Part shown: in pieces, positions 1-9,021 of the stretch
How the letters are laid out: every line of letters begins with the position of its first letter
Numbering within the stretch: position 1 is the stretch's first letter
NCBI GenBank assembly: GCA_902538705.1
Contig: CACBGD010000011.1
Coordinates: 1 to 32,174 of the forward strand
Reading direction: 5' to 3'
DNA from: an uncultured SAR86 cluster bacterium
GTDB lineage: Bacteria > Pseudomonadota > Gammaproteobacteria > Magnimaribacterales > D2472
Length of the DNA stretch: 32,174 nt
Translations under genes and position numbers: made by a program
Notes under the pieces: generated by a model
Database searches by the model: none
What the model saw: the letters and a program-made list of their open reading frames with translations, nothing else
What the model was told of the DNA's origin: nothing

Positions 1-1017
1 AACTTTTTCTTAAGTATTTTTTTTATTTTACCTAACTGGGCTTTAAAAGTACTAACACTAAGGAAAGAGATTACATACAAGAATGAGGTTTTTGATTATC
101 AATCTATGATCTTTATATCTCTGATAACTTGGCTCATTTCAAAGTTTGGACTAGGTTTAGATATGGCCGATTTTTCAAATGATATGCGTGAAAAGATGTC
201 TAATTTTCGAATGAAAATTAATAACAGCCTACTCCCCAAAGAGATAATTCATAAGGAAGATCTTATAATTGATCAAAAGTATAATCTGGTTCTTAGACAA
301 TACTCACGTGATTCACAAATGTCTGATAAAGCAGTTTTATTTTTCCATGGGGGCGGTTATGCAATTTCTAATATAGATATTTATAACCCAGTTGCATCTC
401 TTATGTGTGAAGAGTTAAATTCTAATATTTTTTCATTAGAATATAGCCTCTCACCAGAAAATAAATTTCCAAAAGCTCTTGAAGAAGCCAACATTGCTTT
501 TGATTGGTTATTAATTCATGGATATAGCAAAGAGCAAATAATTATTTGTGGAGATAGTGCCGGGGCTCACTTGGCTGCATCCTTATTACATGATCTTAAG
601 GCAAGAGATAAAGAGTTACCTTTCTTGCAGGTCTTAATTTATCCAATGGTGTCTCCATCATTAGATTTTCCTTCCCTAGATAGGCTTAGTGAGAATTTTT
701 TACTAACAAAGGACCAAATGAAGTGGTTTTGGCATTATTTTAGGGCAGAAGAAGCAAATAATTTAGATTCAAGATTTGATCTGCTGAAAATCGATAATAA
801 TATTAAATTTGATACTAAAACAGTTATAATTACCGCCGGTTTCGATCCATTATGCGATGAAGCTGAAGCATATGCAGCAAAATTGAATGATATGGGTAAC
901 AATGTAAAACAAATTCATTATCCAAGTTTATTTCATGGTTTCATTAACGTAACAAGATTAAAAACAGCTAAATTAGCAACAATGGATATTTTTAAGGAAA
1001 TTAAAAGAAGCATATGA
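1..1017 (+). CDS. alpha/beta hydrolase, esterase/lipase (HSL-like) family; 5' end outside window
   Basis: Serine hydrolase of the hormone-sensitive-lipase-like family, probably a cytoplasmic carboxylesterase; the substrate cannot be told. The frame shows the oxyanion-hole motif HGGGYA, the nucleophile motif GDSAGAH and, near the end, an Asp in GFDPLCDEA and a His in LFHGF that complete the triad. An ATG at 106 gives 303 residues, but the same frame is open without a stop back to base 1. Those 35 extra codons read like the usual N-terminal part of these esterases (LPNWALKVL, then a segment ending FDYQSM). I therefore treat ATG 106 as internal and the gene as cut by the window edge. It overlaps the ABC gene by ATGA, which indicates co-translation. 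Confidence 0.85.
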   Translation, partial: NFFLSIFFILPNWALKVLTLRKEITYKNEVFDYQSMIFISLITWLISKFGLGLDMADFSNDMREKMSNFRMKINNSLLPKEIIHKEDLIIDQKYNLVLRQYSRDSQMSDKAVLFFHGGGYAISNIDIYNPVASLMCEELNSNIFSLEYSLSPENKFPKALEEANIAFDWLLIHGYSKEQIIICGDSAGAHLAASLLHDLKARDKELPFLQVLIYPMVSPSLDFPSLDRLSENFLLTKDQMKWFWHYFRAEEANNLDSRFDLLKIDNNIKFDTKTVIITAGFDPLCDEAEAYAAKLNDMGNNVKQIHYPSLFHGFINVTRLKTAKLATMDIFKEIKRSI

Positions 1018-2612
1018 GTATTTTATTAGACATAAAAAAACTTACTGTTGGTTTTAAAGTAAGAGATTCTATTTTCACAGCTGTAGAAGATGCTTCTTTT
1101 GAAATAAATAAAAATGAGACCATGGCACTAGTTGGGGAATCAGGATCAGGTAAGTCGGTATCAGCAATGTCAATATTGCAACTTCTGCCAGAGGGCAAAA
1201 CAATCTTTAGTGAGGATTCATCGATTAAATTTCATCATTCTGAAATATTGAAAATGTCTAATAAGCAGCTTCAATCAATTCGTGGAAAGAAAATATCCAT
1301 GATTTTTCAAGAGCCAATGACATCTCTTAACCCTTATCATAAAGTGGGAAATCAGATTACTGAATCCATTTTAAGCCATGAAGATATTTCAAAAAAAGAT
1401 GCTGAAAAGAAAGCAAAAGAGTTGATGCAGCTTGTTGAGATACCTGATCTAGAAAGAAGATATAAATCATATCCTCATGAACTATCTGGAGGACAGCGCC
1501 AAAGAATAATGATTGCAATGTCACTAATTAATGAACCCGAGCTTCTAATTGCTGACGAACCAACAACAGCCTTGGATGTAACTATCCAAGCTCAAATACT
1601 TGATCTAATGAATAGGCTGAAAGATAAGCTTGGCATGTCAATCTTATTTATAACCCATGATTTAGGACTAGTTGAGAAGTTTAGCGACAGAGTTTGCGTC
1701 ATGAAAGAGGGTAAAATTGTTGAACAAGGTATAACAACTGAAATTTTCTCTAATCCAAAACATGAATATACCATCAAACTTTTAAAATCAGAGCCCAAAG
1801 AAAAGGATCAGTTGCATGTATCAGATGATAATATTTTAGATATTTCAAACCTTAGTGTTTTTTACAAAATACCATCAAAAAAACTTTTTAAAACTGAAAA
1901 ATTTTGTGCGGTTTCCGATATTTCTCTTAAAATTCCCAGAAATTCAACAGTTGGTGTGGTTGGAGAGTCAGGATCTGGGAAATCAACTTTAGGAAAAGCG
2001 ATTATAAATCTTCTCGATTTTGAAGGATCAATTAAATTTAATGATAAATCAATTAAAGATCTCAGCGCAGCTGAAATTAAACTATTAAAGAAAGATATTC
2101 AAATAGTTTTTCAAGATCCCTATGGATCCTTATCACCAAGAATGACAGTTGGTGAAATCATAGGAGAGGGCCTGGATATTCATTTTGATTTTTCTAACGA
2201 AGAAAAGATAGAAAAAATATCAAATGTAATGAAAGACGTTGGATTAGATGATAGTCTCATTTTTAAATATCCGCATGAATTTTCTGGTGGTCAAAGGCAA
2301 AGAATAGCAATTGCAAGGTCTATAATCTTAAATCCAAAATTCATGATTCTTGATGAGCCAACTTCAGCACTTGATAGATCCATTCAGATTCAAGTGATAG
2401 ATGTTTTAAAAAGATTACAAGACAAATACAAATTGACCTATTTATTTATTAGTCATGATCTTAAAGTAATAAGATCTATGTGTGATCAGATTTTTGTTAT
2501 GAGTGAGGGGAAGTTGGTAGAGTTTGGAAAAGCTGATGAGGTTTTTGAAAATCCTCAAAAGGAATATACTCAAAAACTTTTAAGAGCAGCACTCAAATAC
2601 TCTTCAAATTAA
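1014..2612 (+). CDS. fused two-cassette ABC transporter ATP-binding protein (peptide/nickel importer type, YejF-like)
   Basis: Energising subunit of an oligopeptide/dipeptide-type ABC importer. Two complete nucleotide-binding domains lie in one 532-residue chain, about the length of YejF or GsiA-type proteins. The first has Walker A GESGSGKS at 41-48, signature LSGGQ at 157-161 and Walker B LLIADEP at about 177. The second has Walker A at 317-324, signature FSGGQ at 423-427 and Walker B FMILDEP near 443. Each cassette has the oligopeptide-type stretch after its signature and ends in an ENP/SNP-type tail. No permease or binding-protein gene is in the window; they may lie upstream of base 1 or elsewhere. 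It overlaps the hydrolase by 4 bases and ilvD begins 2 bases after its stop. The exact substrate is unknown. Confidence 0.9.
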   Translation: MSILLDIKKLTVGFKVRDSIFTAVEDASFEINKNETMALVGESGSGKSVSAMSILQLLPEGKTIFSEDSSIKFHHSEILKMSNKQLQSIRGKKISMIFQEPMTSLNPYHKVGNQITESILSHEDISKKDAEKKAKELMQLVEIPDLERRYKSYPHELSGGQRQRIMIAMSLINEPELLIADEPTTALDVTIQAQILDLMNRLKDKLGMSILFITHDLGLVEKFSDRVCVMKEGKIVEQGITTEIFSNPKHEYTIKLLKSEPKEKDQLHVSDDNILDISNLSVFYKIPSKKLFKTEKFCAVSDISLKIPRNSTVGVVGESGSGKSTLGKAIINLLDFEGSIKFNDKSIKDLSAAEIKLLKKDIQIVFQDPYGSLSPRMTVGEIIGEGLDIHFDFSNEEKIEKISNVMKDVGLDDSLIFKYPHEFSGGQRQRIAIARSIILNPKFMILDEPTSALDRSIQIQVIDVLKRLQDKYKLTYLFISHDLKVIRSMCDQIFVMSEGKLVEFGKADEVFENPQKEYTQKLLRAALKYSSN

Positions 2613-2613
2613 G

Positions 2614-4275
2614 ATGCCAAATAGAAAGTATTCAAAAATATTGCATGATGGTCCTCAACAGGCTGCATCAAGATCAATGCTGCGAGGTGTAGGATTCAAA
2701 GATGAAGATTTTGATAAATCTATTGTTGGAATTGCTTCCCTTGGGGCAAGCGTAACTCCATGTAATATGCATCTAAACTCCCTTGCAGAAATTGTTGAAG
2801 AGTCAGTCAATAATGTGGGTTGCAAAGCTGTAACATTTAATACAATTACAGTATCTGATGGGATTTCAATGGGTACGGAGGGTATGAAATATTCCCTTGT
2901 TTCAAGAGAAGTCATAGCTGACTCAATAGAAACTGTTGTTGGTTGTTTAGGCTATGATGGAGTAGTAGGTATTGGAGGTTGCGACAAAAACATGCCAGGC
3001 GTAATCATTGGTTTAGCAAGACTGAATAGACCATCTCTATTTATTTATGGAGGCTCTATAAGACCAAGTAAGGAAAATACCGATTACGTAACTGTTTGTG
3101 AAAAAACTGGCGAGTTTTCAAAAGGTTCAATCTCTGAAGAAGAATTAATTGCTGTTGAAAAAGTTTCAGTTATCGGGCCAGGCTCATGCGGAGGAATGTA
3201 TACAGCAAATACAATGGCATCAGCAATTGAAGCCCTGGGAATGTCTCTTCCGGGAAGCAGTAGTCAGGATGCAGTTTCTGATGATAAAAAGAATGATTGT
3301 ATTAATACAGGAGTTGCAATTGAGAATCTCTTAGAAAAAGATATCAAGCCATCTAATATTATGACAAAAAAGGCATTTGAAAACGCAATAACCATAGTCA
3401 TTGCGCTTGGTGGATCTACAAATGCAGTTCTTCACCTTATTGCAATGGCACATGCTATAAACGTTGATATTAATTTAGATGACTTTACGAGAATAGGTAA
3501 AAAAGTTCCTGTAATAGCTGACATTAAACCTTTTGGTAAAAATTATATGTCCTCTCTTAACGAATTGGGAGGCATACAGCCACTCATGAAAATGTTACTC
3601 GATGCAGGCTTAATTCATGGCAACTGCTTAACTGTTTCTGGAAAAACTATTTCAGAAAATCTTTCCAAGGTTGATGCATATCCGGAAAATCAAACAATTA
3701 TAAGAGAAATGTCTAATCCTATTAAAAGCAGCAGTCATTTACGCATTCTTTATGGCAATTTAGCTCCAGAGGGAGCAGTCGCTAAAATTACAGGAAATGA
3801 AGGTCTTAAATTTACTGGAACAGCTAAAGTATTTGATTCCGAAGAAGATGGAAATGAAGCAATTCAAAAAAATCTAATCAATGATGGAGATGTAGTTGTT
3901 ATAAGGTATGAAGGGCCAAAAGGAGGCCCTGGTATGAGAGAAATGTTAAAACCTACCTCTGCAATAATGGGGCAGGGCTTAGGCGATAAGGTTGCATTTA
4001 TTACTGATGGAAGATTTTCTGGCGGAACTCATGGTTTTGTTGTTGGACATATTTCTCCAGAAGCTTATGTAGGCGGACCCATCGGAGTCATTAAAAATGG
4101 CGATAAAATAACCATTGATGCTGAGACAAACTCAATTTCCATCGATGTATCTGATGAGGAGCTCCAAAAAAGATTAGATAACTTTAAACCAAATAAAGAG
4201 CTTCCTAAAAAAGGTGTCTTATCAAAATACTCAAAAAGTGTACAATCTGCATCCTTAGGAGCTATTACTGATTAA
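2614..4275 (+). CDS. ilvD: dihydroxy-acid dehydratase
   Basis: Dehydrates 2,3-dihydroxy-isovalerate and 2,3-dihydroxy-3-methylvalerate to the 2-keto acids, the third shared step of valine and isoleucine synthesis. The 553 residues match the short form of the IlvD/Edd family. The three iron-sulfur ligands are visible: C50 in VTPCN, C123 in GGCDKNMPG (followed by D124 and the Lys usually carbamylated, K125) and C192 in [14 protein letters not shown]. The conserved GRFSGGTHG motif is near residue 470. It starts one untranslated base after the ABC gene and ends three bases before hemB, so it sits in a mixed operon, apart from ilvBHC about 11.5 kb downstream. Confidence 0.97.
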   Translation: MPNRKYSKILHDGPQQAASRSMLRGVGFKDEDFDKSIVGIASLGASVTPCNMHLNSLAEIVEESVNNVGCKAVTFNTITVSDGISMGTEGMKYSLVSREVIADSIETVVGCLGYDGVVGIGGCDKNMPGVIIGLARLNRPSLFIYGGSIRPSKENTDYVTVCEKTGEFSKGSISEEELIAVEKVSVIGPGSCGGMYTANTMASAIEALGMSLPGSSSQDAVSDDKKNDCINTGVAIENLLEKDIKPSNIMTKKAFENAITIVIALGGSTNAVLHLIAMAHAINVDINLDDFTRIGKKVPVIADIKPFGKNYMSSLNELGGIQPLMKMLLDAGLIHGNCLTVSGKTISENLSKVDAYPENQTIIREMSNPIKSSSHLRILYGNLAPEGAVAKITGNEGLKFTGTAKVFDSEEDGNEAIQKNLINDGDVVVIRYEGPKGGPGMREMLKPTSAIMGQGLGDKVAFITDGRFSGGTHGFVVGHISPEAYVGGPIGVIKNGDKITIDAETNSISIDVSDEELQKRLDNFKPNKELPKKGVLSKYSKSVQSASLGAITD

Positions 4276-4278
4276 TTT

Positions 4279-5271
4279 ATGATTTCAAGGAAATATCCAT
4301 CAACTAGATTACGAAGATTAAGGCAGTCAGAATCCATAATTGATTTGACCAGCGAATGTGCGGTGACTGCAAATGATCTAATCCAGCCTGTATTTGTAAA
4401 AGAAGGTTTAAGTGATAAAGAGCCTATAGAATCAATGCCTGGTATCTTTAGATTTGGTGAGGACTCTGTTTTAAAAGAGATTGAAGAAATTAGCCAACTG
4501 GGAATAAGAGCAATAGCTATATTTCCTGTTATAGATCCCTCAAAAAAAGACTCTAAAGGCACCGAAGCCACAAAAAGAGATAATTTTATTTCAAGAGTAT
4601 TAACTTCTATAAAATCTAAATTTCCTGACATGTTAGTCATTGCTGATGTTGCTTTAGACCCTTATACAGATCATGGTCATGATGGAATCTTGGAGAATGA
4701 TAAGATCTTAAATGATCAAACACTAGAAGTTCTCGCAGAGCAATCTCTTGTTCTAGCAGAAGCCGGTGCAGATATTATTGCTCCTTCAGACATGATGGAT
4801 GGCCGCGTCGGAATTATTAGAACAAAACTAAACGAAAATAACTTTGAAGATAAAATAATTTTGTCATATGCAGCAAAATATAATTCAAAATTCTATGGTC
4901 CCTTCAGAGATGCTATTAATTCTAAAAACAATCTAGGTACTTCTGATAAATCTTCTTATCAAATGAATCCTGCAAATTCACTTGAAGCCCTTAACGAGGT
5001 TGCTATGGATATTGAAGAGGGCGCTGATATCGTAATGGTAAAACCAGGCATGCCTTATTTAGATATTATTTCTAAAATTAAAAAAGAATTTAAAGTCCCA
5101 ACTTTTGCATACCAAGTAAGCGGAGAGTATGCAATGATAATGGAATCAGTTAATAAAGGATGGCTTGATAAAGGTGTTATAATAGAATCTTTAACAAGCT
5201 TCAAAAGAGCTGATGCAGATGCAGTTCTTACATATTTCGCTAAAGATTTAATAAAGGATTTTAATTTATGA
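4279..5271 (+). CDS. hemB: porphobilinogen synthase (delta-aminolevulinic acid dehydratase)
   Basis: Condenses two 5-aminolevulinate molecules to porphobilinogen in the cytoplasm. The 330 residues are full length. The two active-site lysines are K200 in YAAKYNS and the Schiff-base K255 in VMVKPGMPYLD. The metal-site segment DVALDPYTDHGHDG (123-136) has Ala and Asp where zinc enzymes carry three Cys, so this is the magnesium-type, zinc-independent form typical of Pseudomonas-like bacteria. It lies 3 bases after ilvD and overlaps trxA by ATGA. In Pseudomonas, as I recall, hemB lies near ppk, ppx, trxA and rho; here ppk and ppx are missing from between hemB and trxA. Confidence 0.97.
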   Translation: MISRKYPSTRLRRLRQSESIIDLTSECAVTANDLIQPVFVKEGLSDKEPIESMPGIFRFGEDSVLKEIEEISQLGIRAIAIFPVIDPSKKDSKGTEATKRDNFISRVLTSIKSKFPDMLVIADVALDPYTDHGHDGILENDKILNDQTLEVLAEQSLVLAEAGADIIAPSDMMDGRVGIIRTKLNENNFEDKIILSYAAKYNSKFYGPFRDAINSKNNLGTSDKSSYQMNPANSLEALNEVAMDIEEGADIVMVKPGMPYLDIISKIKKEFKVPTFAYQVSGEYAMIMESVNKGWLDKGVIIESLTSFKRADADAVLTYFAKDLIKDFNL

Positions 5272-5591
5272 GTAATGTAAAAGAAGTAACAACAGAAACA
5301 TTTGAAAAAGAAGTTTTAAGTTCAGATGTTCCTGTATTAGTAGATTTTTGGGCTGAATGGTGTGGTCCATGCAAGCAACTGGCTCCAAGAGTAGAAGAGG
5401 CAGCGCAACAATATGGCGAGCAATTGAAAGTTTGCAAAGTTGATATCGAAGAACATAGAGATCTGGCGGTCCAATATGGTATTAGGTCTATTCCTTCCTT
5501 ATTAATCTTTAAATTAGGGGAAGTTTCTGGAGTTCAAGTGGGAGCCCTAACCCAGGAACAATTAGGAGAATTTATAGACACAGAAATATAA
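5268..5591 (+). CDS. trxA: thioredoxin 1
   Basis: Small cytoplasmic disulfide reductase. It has 107 residues, the standard length, with the active site WCGPC (redox cysteines 32 and 35), the buried Asp of VDFWAEW, and the cis-Pro loop in GIRSIPSLLIF. The start codon overlaps the hemB stop (ATGA). trxA directly upstream of rho is a conserved gammaproteobacterial order. Its stop codon lies inside an AT-rich inverted repeat that starts the rho upstream region. Confidence 0.97.
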   Translation: MSNVKEVTTETFEKEVLSSDVPVLVDFWAEWCGPCKQLAPRVEEAAQQYGEQLKVCKVDIEEHRDLAVQYGIRSIPSLLIFKLGEVSGVQVGALTQEQLGEFIDTEI

Positions 5592-5624
5592 GTTTTTTTG
5601 CAAATCACTCAAAAAACTTATATT
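5585..5624. repeat. AT-rich inverted repeat at trxA end
   Basis: The arms 5585-5598 and 5611-5624 are perfect complements over 14 bp (core TATAAGTTTTTT / AAAAAACTTATA) around a 12-base loop. Only one G-C pair is present, so it would be a weak terminator. It overlaps the trxA stop codon and the likely rho promoter. Confidence 0.6.
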
Positions 5625-5626
5625 AT
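5598..5626 (+). promoter_or_regulatory. probable sigma70-type promoter of rho
   Basis: TTGCAA at 5598-5603 and TATTAT at 5621-5626 are separated by 17 bases, a good match to the -35/-10 consensus. Transcription would start near 5633, giving a leader of about 58 bases. Confidence 0.5.
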
Positions 5627-5636
5627 CAAACCTTCT

Positions 5637-5655
5637 TAGATATCTTTTAGATATC
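5637..5655. repeat. TAGATATC direct repeat in the rho leader
   Basis: TAGATATC occurs at 5637-5644 and again at 5648-5655, one helical turn (11 bp) apart. Because GATATC is self-complementary the pair could also fold as a 6-bp hairpin with a TTTTA loop. It sits just after the predicted start of the rho transcript and may take part in rho autoregulation; this is inference. Confidence 0.4.
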
Positions 5656-5690
5656 AATTCAGATTTCAGAGGAATTTTCAAACACAACTA

Positions 5691-6971
5691 ATGAACTTAA
5701 GTGAAGTAAAAACTAAAACGATTACCGAACTTGTCGAGATAGCTGAAAAGTTAGGTCTTGAGAATGTTGGCAGACTAAAAAAACAAGATATCATTTTTCA
5801 AATTTTAAAAAAACAAGCAGATGACGGCATAGATATTTTTGGAGGCGGAGTCTTGGAAATCCTAAACGATGGATTTGGATTCTTAAGATCAGCAGAAGGC
5901 TCATACTGTGCAGGTCCAGATGATATTTATATTTCACCAAGTCAAATAAGAAAGTTTAGTCTTAGAAAGGGTGATGAAGTACAAGGAAAAATTAGGCCGC
6001 CAAAAGATAAAGAAAAATATACCGCTCTTGTTCAAGTCGAAACAATTAATGGCGAAACTCCTGAAGATGCTAGAAAGAAAATATTATTTGAAAACCTTAC
6101 TCCACTATTTCCCAATGAAAGGTTGGTTCTTGAACAGGGAAGTGGCTCTAATGAAGACCTATCTGCAAGAATAATAGATTTAATTGCACCTGTTGGTAAA
6201 GGACAAAGAGGCTTAATAGTTTCACCTCCAAAAGCTGGTAAGACACTAATGCTTCAAAGTATTGCACATTCAATAACAAGTAATAATCCTGAAACAAAGT
6301 TGATAGTGCTTCTAATAGATGAGAGGCCTGAAGAAGTTACTGAGATGACAAGAACAGTAAGAGGTCAGGTTATTGCTAGCACTTTCGATGAGCCTCCATC
6401 AAGGCATGTGCAAGTTGCCGATATGGTTATCGAAAAAGCAAAAAGACTAGTTGAACATAAGCAAGACGTTGTAATTCTTCTTGATTCAATTACACGACTT
6501 GGAAGAGCCTACAACTCTGTTCAACCTGCTTCTGGAAAGATTCTGAGTGGAGGTGTTGATTCAAATGCCCTTGAAAGACCAAAGAGATTCTTTGGTGCGG
6601 CAAGGAATTTGGAAGAAGGCGGGAGTCTAACAATTTTAGCAACAGCTCTTGTTGATACAGGTTCCAAAATGGATGAGGTTATTTATGAAGAGTTCAAAGG
6701 TACTGGAAATATGGAAATTCATCTTGAAAGAAAAATTGCTGAAAAGAGAATTTATCCTGCTATCAATGTGAGAAGATCAGGAACTAGAAGAGAAGATCTT
6801 TTGACTTCCGAGGAAGAGCTAAGATTAATGTGGGCTGTTAGAAAGGTAACCGATCCTATGGATGACTCGCAAGGAATAGAATTCTTAATTGATAGACTAA
6901 AATCATTTAAAACCAACTTAGAGTTTTTTGATTCTATGAAAACTGGTAATGGAAAAAAGAAATCTAAGTAA
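5691..6971 (+). CDS. rho: transcription termination factor Rho
   Basis: Hexameric RNA-dependent ATPase that ends transcription. The 426 residues are slightly more than the E. coli protein, which it follows from the first residues (MNLSEVK, then [11 protein letters not shown]). Order: N-terminal helical domain (1-45), cold-shock RNA-binding domain (about 50-120, GFGFLRS and the [13 protein letters not shown] motif), and ATPase domain with Walker A PPKAGKT near 180, Walker [17 protein letters not shown] near 262, the Q loop and the R loop [23 protein letters not shown] at 5668-5674 is too far from the ATG (17 bases) to be an ordinary ribosome-binding site. It converges on hemD with an 8-base tail overlap. 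Confidence 0.98.
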   Translation: MNLSEVKTKTITELVEIAEKLGLENVGRLKKQDIIFQILKKQADDGIDIFGGGVLEILNDGFGFLRSAEGSYCAGPDDIYISPSQIRKFSLRKGDEVQGKIRPPKDKEKYTALVQVETINGETPEDARKKILFENLTPLFPNERLVLEQGSGSNEDLSARIIDLIAPVGKGQRGLIVSPPKAGKTLMLQSIAHSITSNNPETKLIVLLIDERPEEVTEMTRTVRGQVIASTFDEPPSRHVQVADMVIEKAKRLVEHKQDVVILLDSITRLGRAYNSVQPASGKILSGGVDSNALERPKRFFGAARNLEEGGSLTILATALVDTGSKMDEVIYEEFKGTGNMEIHLERKIAEKRIYPAINVRRSGTRREDLLTSEEELRLMWAVRKVTDPMDDSQGIEFLIDRLKSFKTNLEFFDSMKTGNGKKKSK

Positions 6972-7617
6972 GTTTTAATATTTCAGTCTCGAAGTTATCA
7001 GAAAAATAGTTTAGCTTATAATTCTCAAAGCCCAACGAGTCAACATAATCCTTAATTCTTGTTGAGATAGTAATAAATTTGCTATTCATATTTGGATTAT
7101 AAATTTCTTGGAAATATATTTCCGCAGCCATTCTGCTAGGAAAGATTACAAAATCTGCATTTTCAAAGTCCTTAACAAGATTTGAATAAGACGAAAATCT
7201 TATACGTTGATAATTCTGAATAGTATCAACTTCAGCTCCCTCTTCCTTAAGATAATCAGAAACAATATTTAATCCACCTTCACCCTTAACAATTAAGAAC
7301 TTCCCAAGATCAATTCTGCTCTTAATTAATTTTTTTAAACCCTCAGATCCAGGATCTTTAGGTATTTTTGAAGAAATCCCTTTTGCATTTAAAGAAGATT
7401 GCGTTCCAGGCCCCATTGCAAAGACATTTTTGTCTCTTAAACCCTCATGATGATTAAAAAATTTAACGGAGGGAGTGCTTTGGAATATAACATTAGTATA
7501 ACTAGAAATATCTATTGAGTGTTCTATAAAAGAAAGCTCAAAAAGAGGAATATTTTTTATATTCTTTCTTTTAACAAAATTAAAAGTATTGTTTGCTCTT
7601 GTATCAATTATGTTCAT
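6964..7617 (-). CDS. hemD: uroporphyrinogen-III synthase
   Basis: Cyclises hydroxymethylbilane with inversion of ring D to uroporphyrinogen III. HemD sequences diverge strongly, so the call rests on the two-lobed pattern and the neighbour: 217 residues with [27 protein letters not shown], the [10 protein letters not shown] turn, LIVKGEGG and [14 protein letters not shown], all at their usual positions. Its first 14 bases overlap the end of hemC, the normal hemCD order. No hemX or hemY follows; the gene runs 8 bases into the end of rho on the other strand, so there is no room for a separate terminator. Confidence 0.88.
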   Translation of the reverse strand: MNIIDTRANNTFNFVKRKNIKNIPLFELSFIEHSIDISSYTNVIFQSTPSVKFFNHHEGLRDKNVFAMGPGTQSSLNAKGISSKIPKDPGSEGLKKLIKSRIDLGKFLIVKGEGGLNIVSDYLKEEGAEVDTIQNYQRIRFSSYSNLVKDFENADFVIFPSRMAAEIYFQEIYNPNMNSKFITISTRIKDYVDSLGFENYKLNYFSDNFETEILKLT

Positions 7618-8473
7618 TTAGTAATCTTAAACCATCTAATTCTTCAAAGCGCTTAAAGGCATCTTTTGCATTAACTGCAGAAAATTTTATAAACTCTTTT
7701 TTACCATATACCTCTGCTTGCAGTACGTCATCCCTATAATCTACCGCAACCGCTGAGTTACAATCTGCATCAATAAGATTGAGGAAATGATTACACTCAT
7801 TGATCTTTCTTTTCATTACATCATCGTTTAAAGGTCCCAACAGTTTATGTATTTTCTCACTTTCCTTGTTGAATCGTAAACAGATTGACCCTTGAGAAAT
7901 GCTTGTAAGATGTTCAAGCTCTAAGTAATTGAGATTAAGCTTAAGTCTTTCGCAACCAGCCTTTGCAAGAATAATGCAATCATATTCACCTTCATTCAAT
8001 TTTTTTATTCTTGTATCAACATTACCGTTAAGATTAGCAATTTCTGTAGCCTCCAGAAAGAATTTAGATTGGAGCTTTCGCCTTAAGCTTGAGGTGCCAA
8101 TTTTCATGTTTCTTTCAAACACAGGATCCATATTTTCTCTAAATATTAGGATGTCATTTCGCGAGTTATATTTTTCATCACCTTGGACTAAGTCATTAGA
8201 TATATATATTTCATCAAGATCAGAAAAATTCGAGACTGCTGGCATATCTTTTGCAGAATGGACCGCAATATCTATTTTTTTATCCACAATAAGATTGTCT
8301 ATATCTTCAACAAAGTTTTTTTTATCAAACTGAACTTTATTCTCTCTGCTCTTCTTATCGCCCTGTGTGTCTACCTCTACAATTTCAAAATTAGATACAC
8401 GAATGCTTTTCATGGCAATTTCTACCTGTTTTAATGCTAGCTTTGAGGTTCTTGATCCAATTTTGATTGTCAT
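7604..8473 (-). CDS. hemC: hydroxymethylbilane synthase (porphobilinogen deaminase)
   Basis: Polymerises four porphobilinogens into hydroxymethylbilane on a dipyrromethane cofactor. The 289 residues are somewhat short against about 310 in E. coli. Family marks: KIGSRTSKLAL at the N terminus, catalytic Asp76 in HSAKDMPAV, SSLRR at 128-132, NVDTR at 151-155, AGCERL near 172 and cofactor-binding Cys238 in DADCNSAVAV. Odd: the motif normally L-R-G-N reads L-N-G-N, with Asn149 (codon AAC) where E. coli has substrate/cofactor-binding Arg149. It overlaps rsmD by 4 bases and hemD by 14, so it is co-translated with both. Confidence 0.93.
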   Translation of the reverse strand: MTIKIGSRTSKLALKQVEIAMKSIRVSNFEIVEVDTQGDKKSRENKVQFDKKNFVEDIDNLIVDKKIDIAVHSAKDMPAVSNFSDLDEIYISNDLVQGDEKYNSRNDILIFRENMDPVFERNMKIGTSSLRRKLQSKFFLEATEIANLNGNVDTRIKKLNEGEYDCIILAKAGCERLKLNLNYLELEHLTSISQGSICLRFNKESEKIHKLLGPLNDDVMKRKINECNHFLNLIDADCNSAVAVDYRDDVLQAEVYGKKEFIKFSAVNAKDAFKRFEELDGLRLLNEHN

Positions 8474-9021
8474 TTTTCTAATAAAAGCCCCTCAGCATCT
8501 CCTACACTTTTTGACTTAAGCAACTTCAATGAATCAGGAATTTCTATTTTATCAAAAGTGCTTTTTTCAAAGTATATTAGTATGCCTTTTTTTATTTTTA
8601 TGGATTCTAAGGAACAAAGGAGATTCTGAATTCTTTCATCAAAAAATGGTGGATCAAATAATATTAAATCAAACTCTTTCACACTGTCTTCCTTCAACCA
8701 ATCAAAAGCATTTTTGATTTTTATTTCGCATTTATCAGAAATATTTAACCTCTCAAGATTGGCCTCGATACTTTTAGCAAACTTTGGTGTTTTTTCTATG
8801 AATGTAACTGATTGAGCTCCTCTCGATATTGCCTCTATACCAAGTGCCCCAGATCCAGAAAAACAATCAGCACAATTAAAGCCAGCGATCTCAAAATTTA
8901 ACCAATTAAAAAGAATCTCTCTTAATTTATTTGATGTTGGCCTAAGTTTGGATGAGGAGGGAAAAGAAATGTGATTTCCTTTTAAAGTGCCGCCAATTAT
9001 TCTTATTTTAGAAGTTTTCAA
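8470..9021 (-). CDS. rsmD: 16S rRNA (guanine(966)-N2)-methyltransferase
   Basis: Methylates G966 of 16S rRNA during 30S assembly. 183 residues, with RIIGGTLKG at the N terminus, the RPTSNKLREILFNWL signature at about 27-41, SAM motif CADCFSGSGALGIEA at 50-64, the acidic turn at FIEK, and catalytic DPPF at 123-126. The start is TTG at 9021, overlapping the tetR stop as TTGA; no ATG lies in frame nearby and the family's N terminus begins here. It overlaps hemC by ATGA. A 16S rRNA methylase next to hem genes has no obvious functional meaning; operon packing is the likely reason. Confidence 0.95.
   Translation of the reverse strand: MKTSKIRIIGGTLKGNHISFPSSSKLRPTSNKLREILFNWLNFEIAGFNCADCFSGSGALGIEAISRGAQSVTFIEKTPKFAKSIEANLERLNISDKCEIKIKNAFDWLKEDSVKEFDLILFDPPFFDERIQNLLCSLESIKIKKGILIYFEKSTFDKIEIPDSLKLLKSKSVGDAEGLLLEK

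Noticed and set aside
106-108. ATG taken as the start of the first hydrolase gene
   Set aside because: The frame is open to base 1 and the extra codons resemble the family's N terminus, so the gene is partial and this ATG is internal.
2655-4640. Minus-strand and out-of-frame open frames over ilvD and hemB
   Set aside because: They are shadows of strongly conserved genes and have no recognisable domains.
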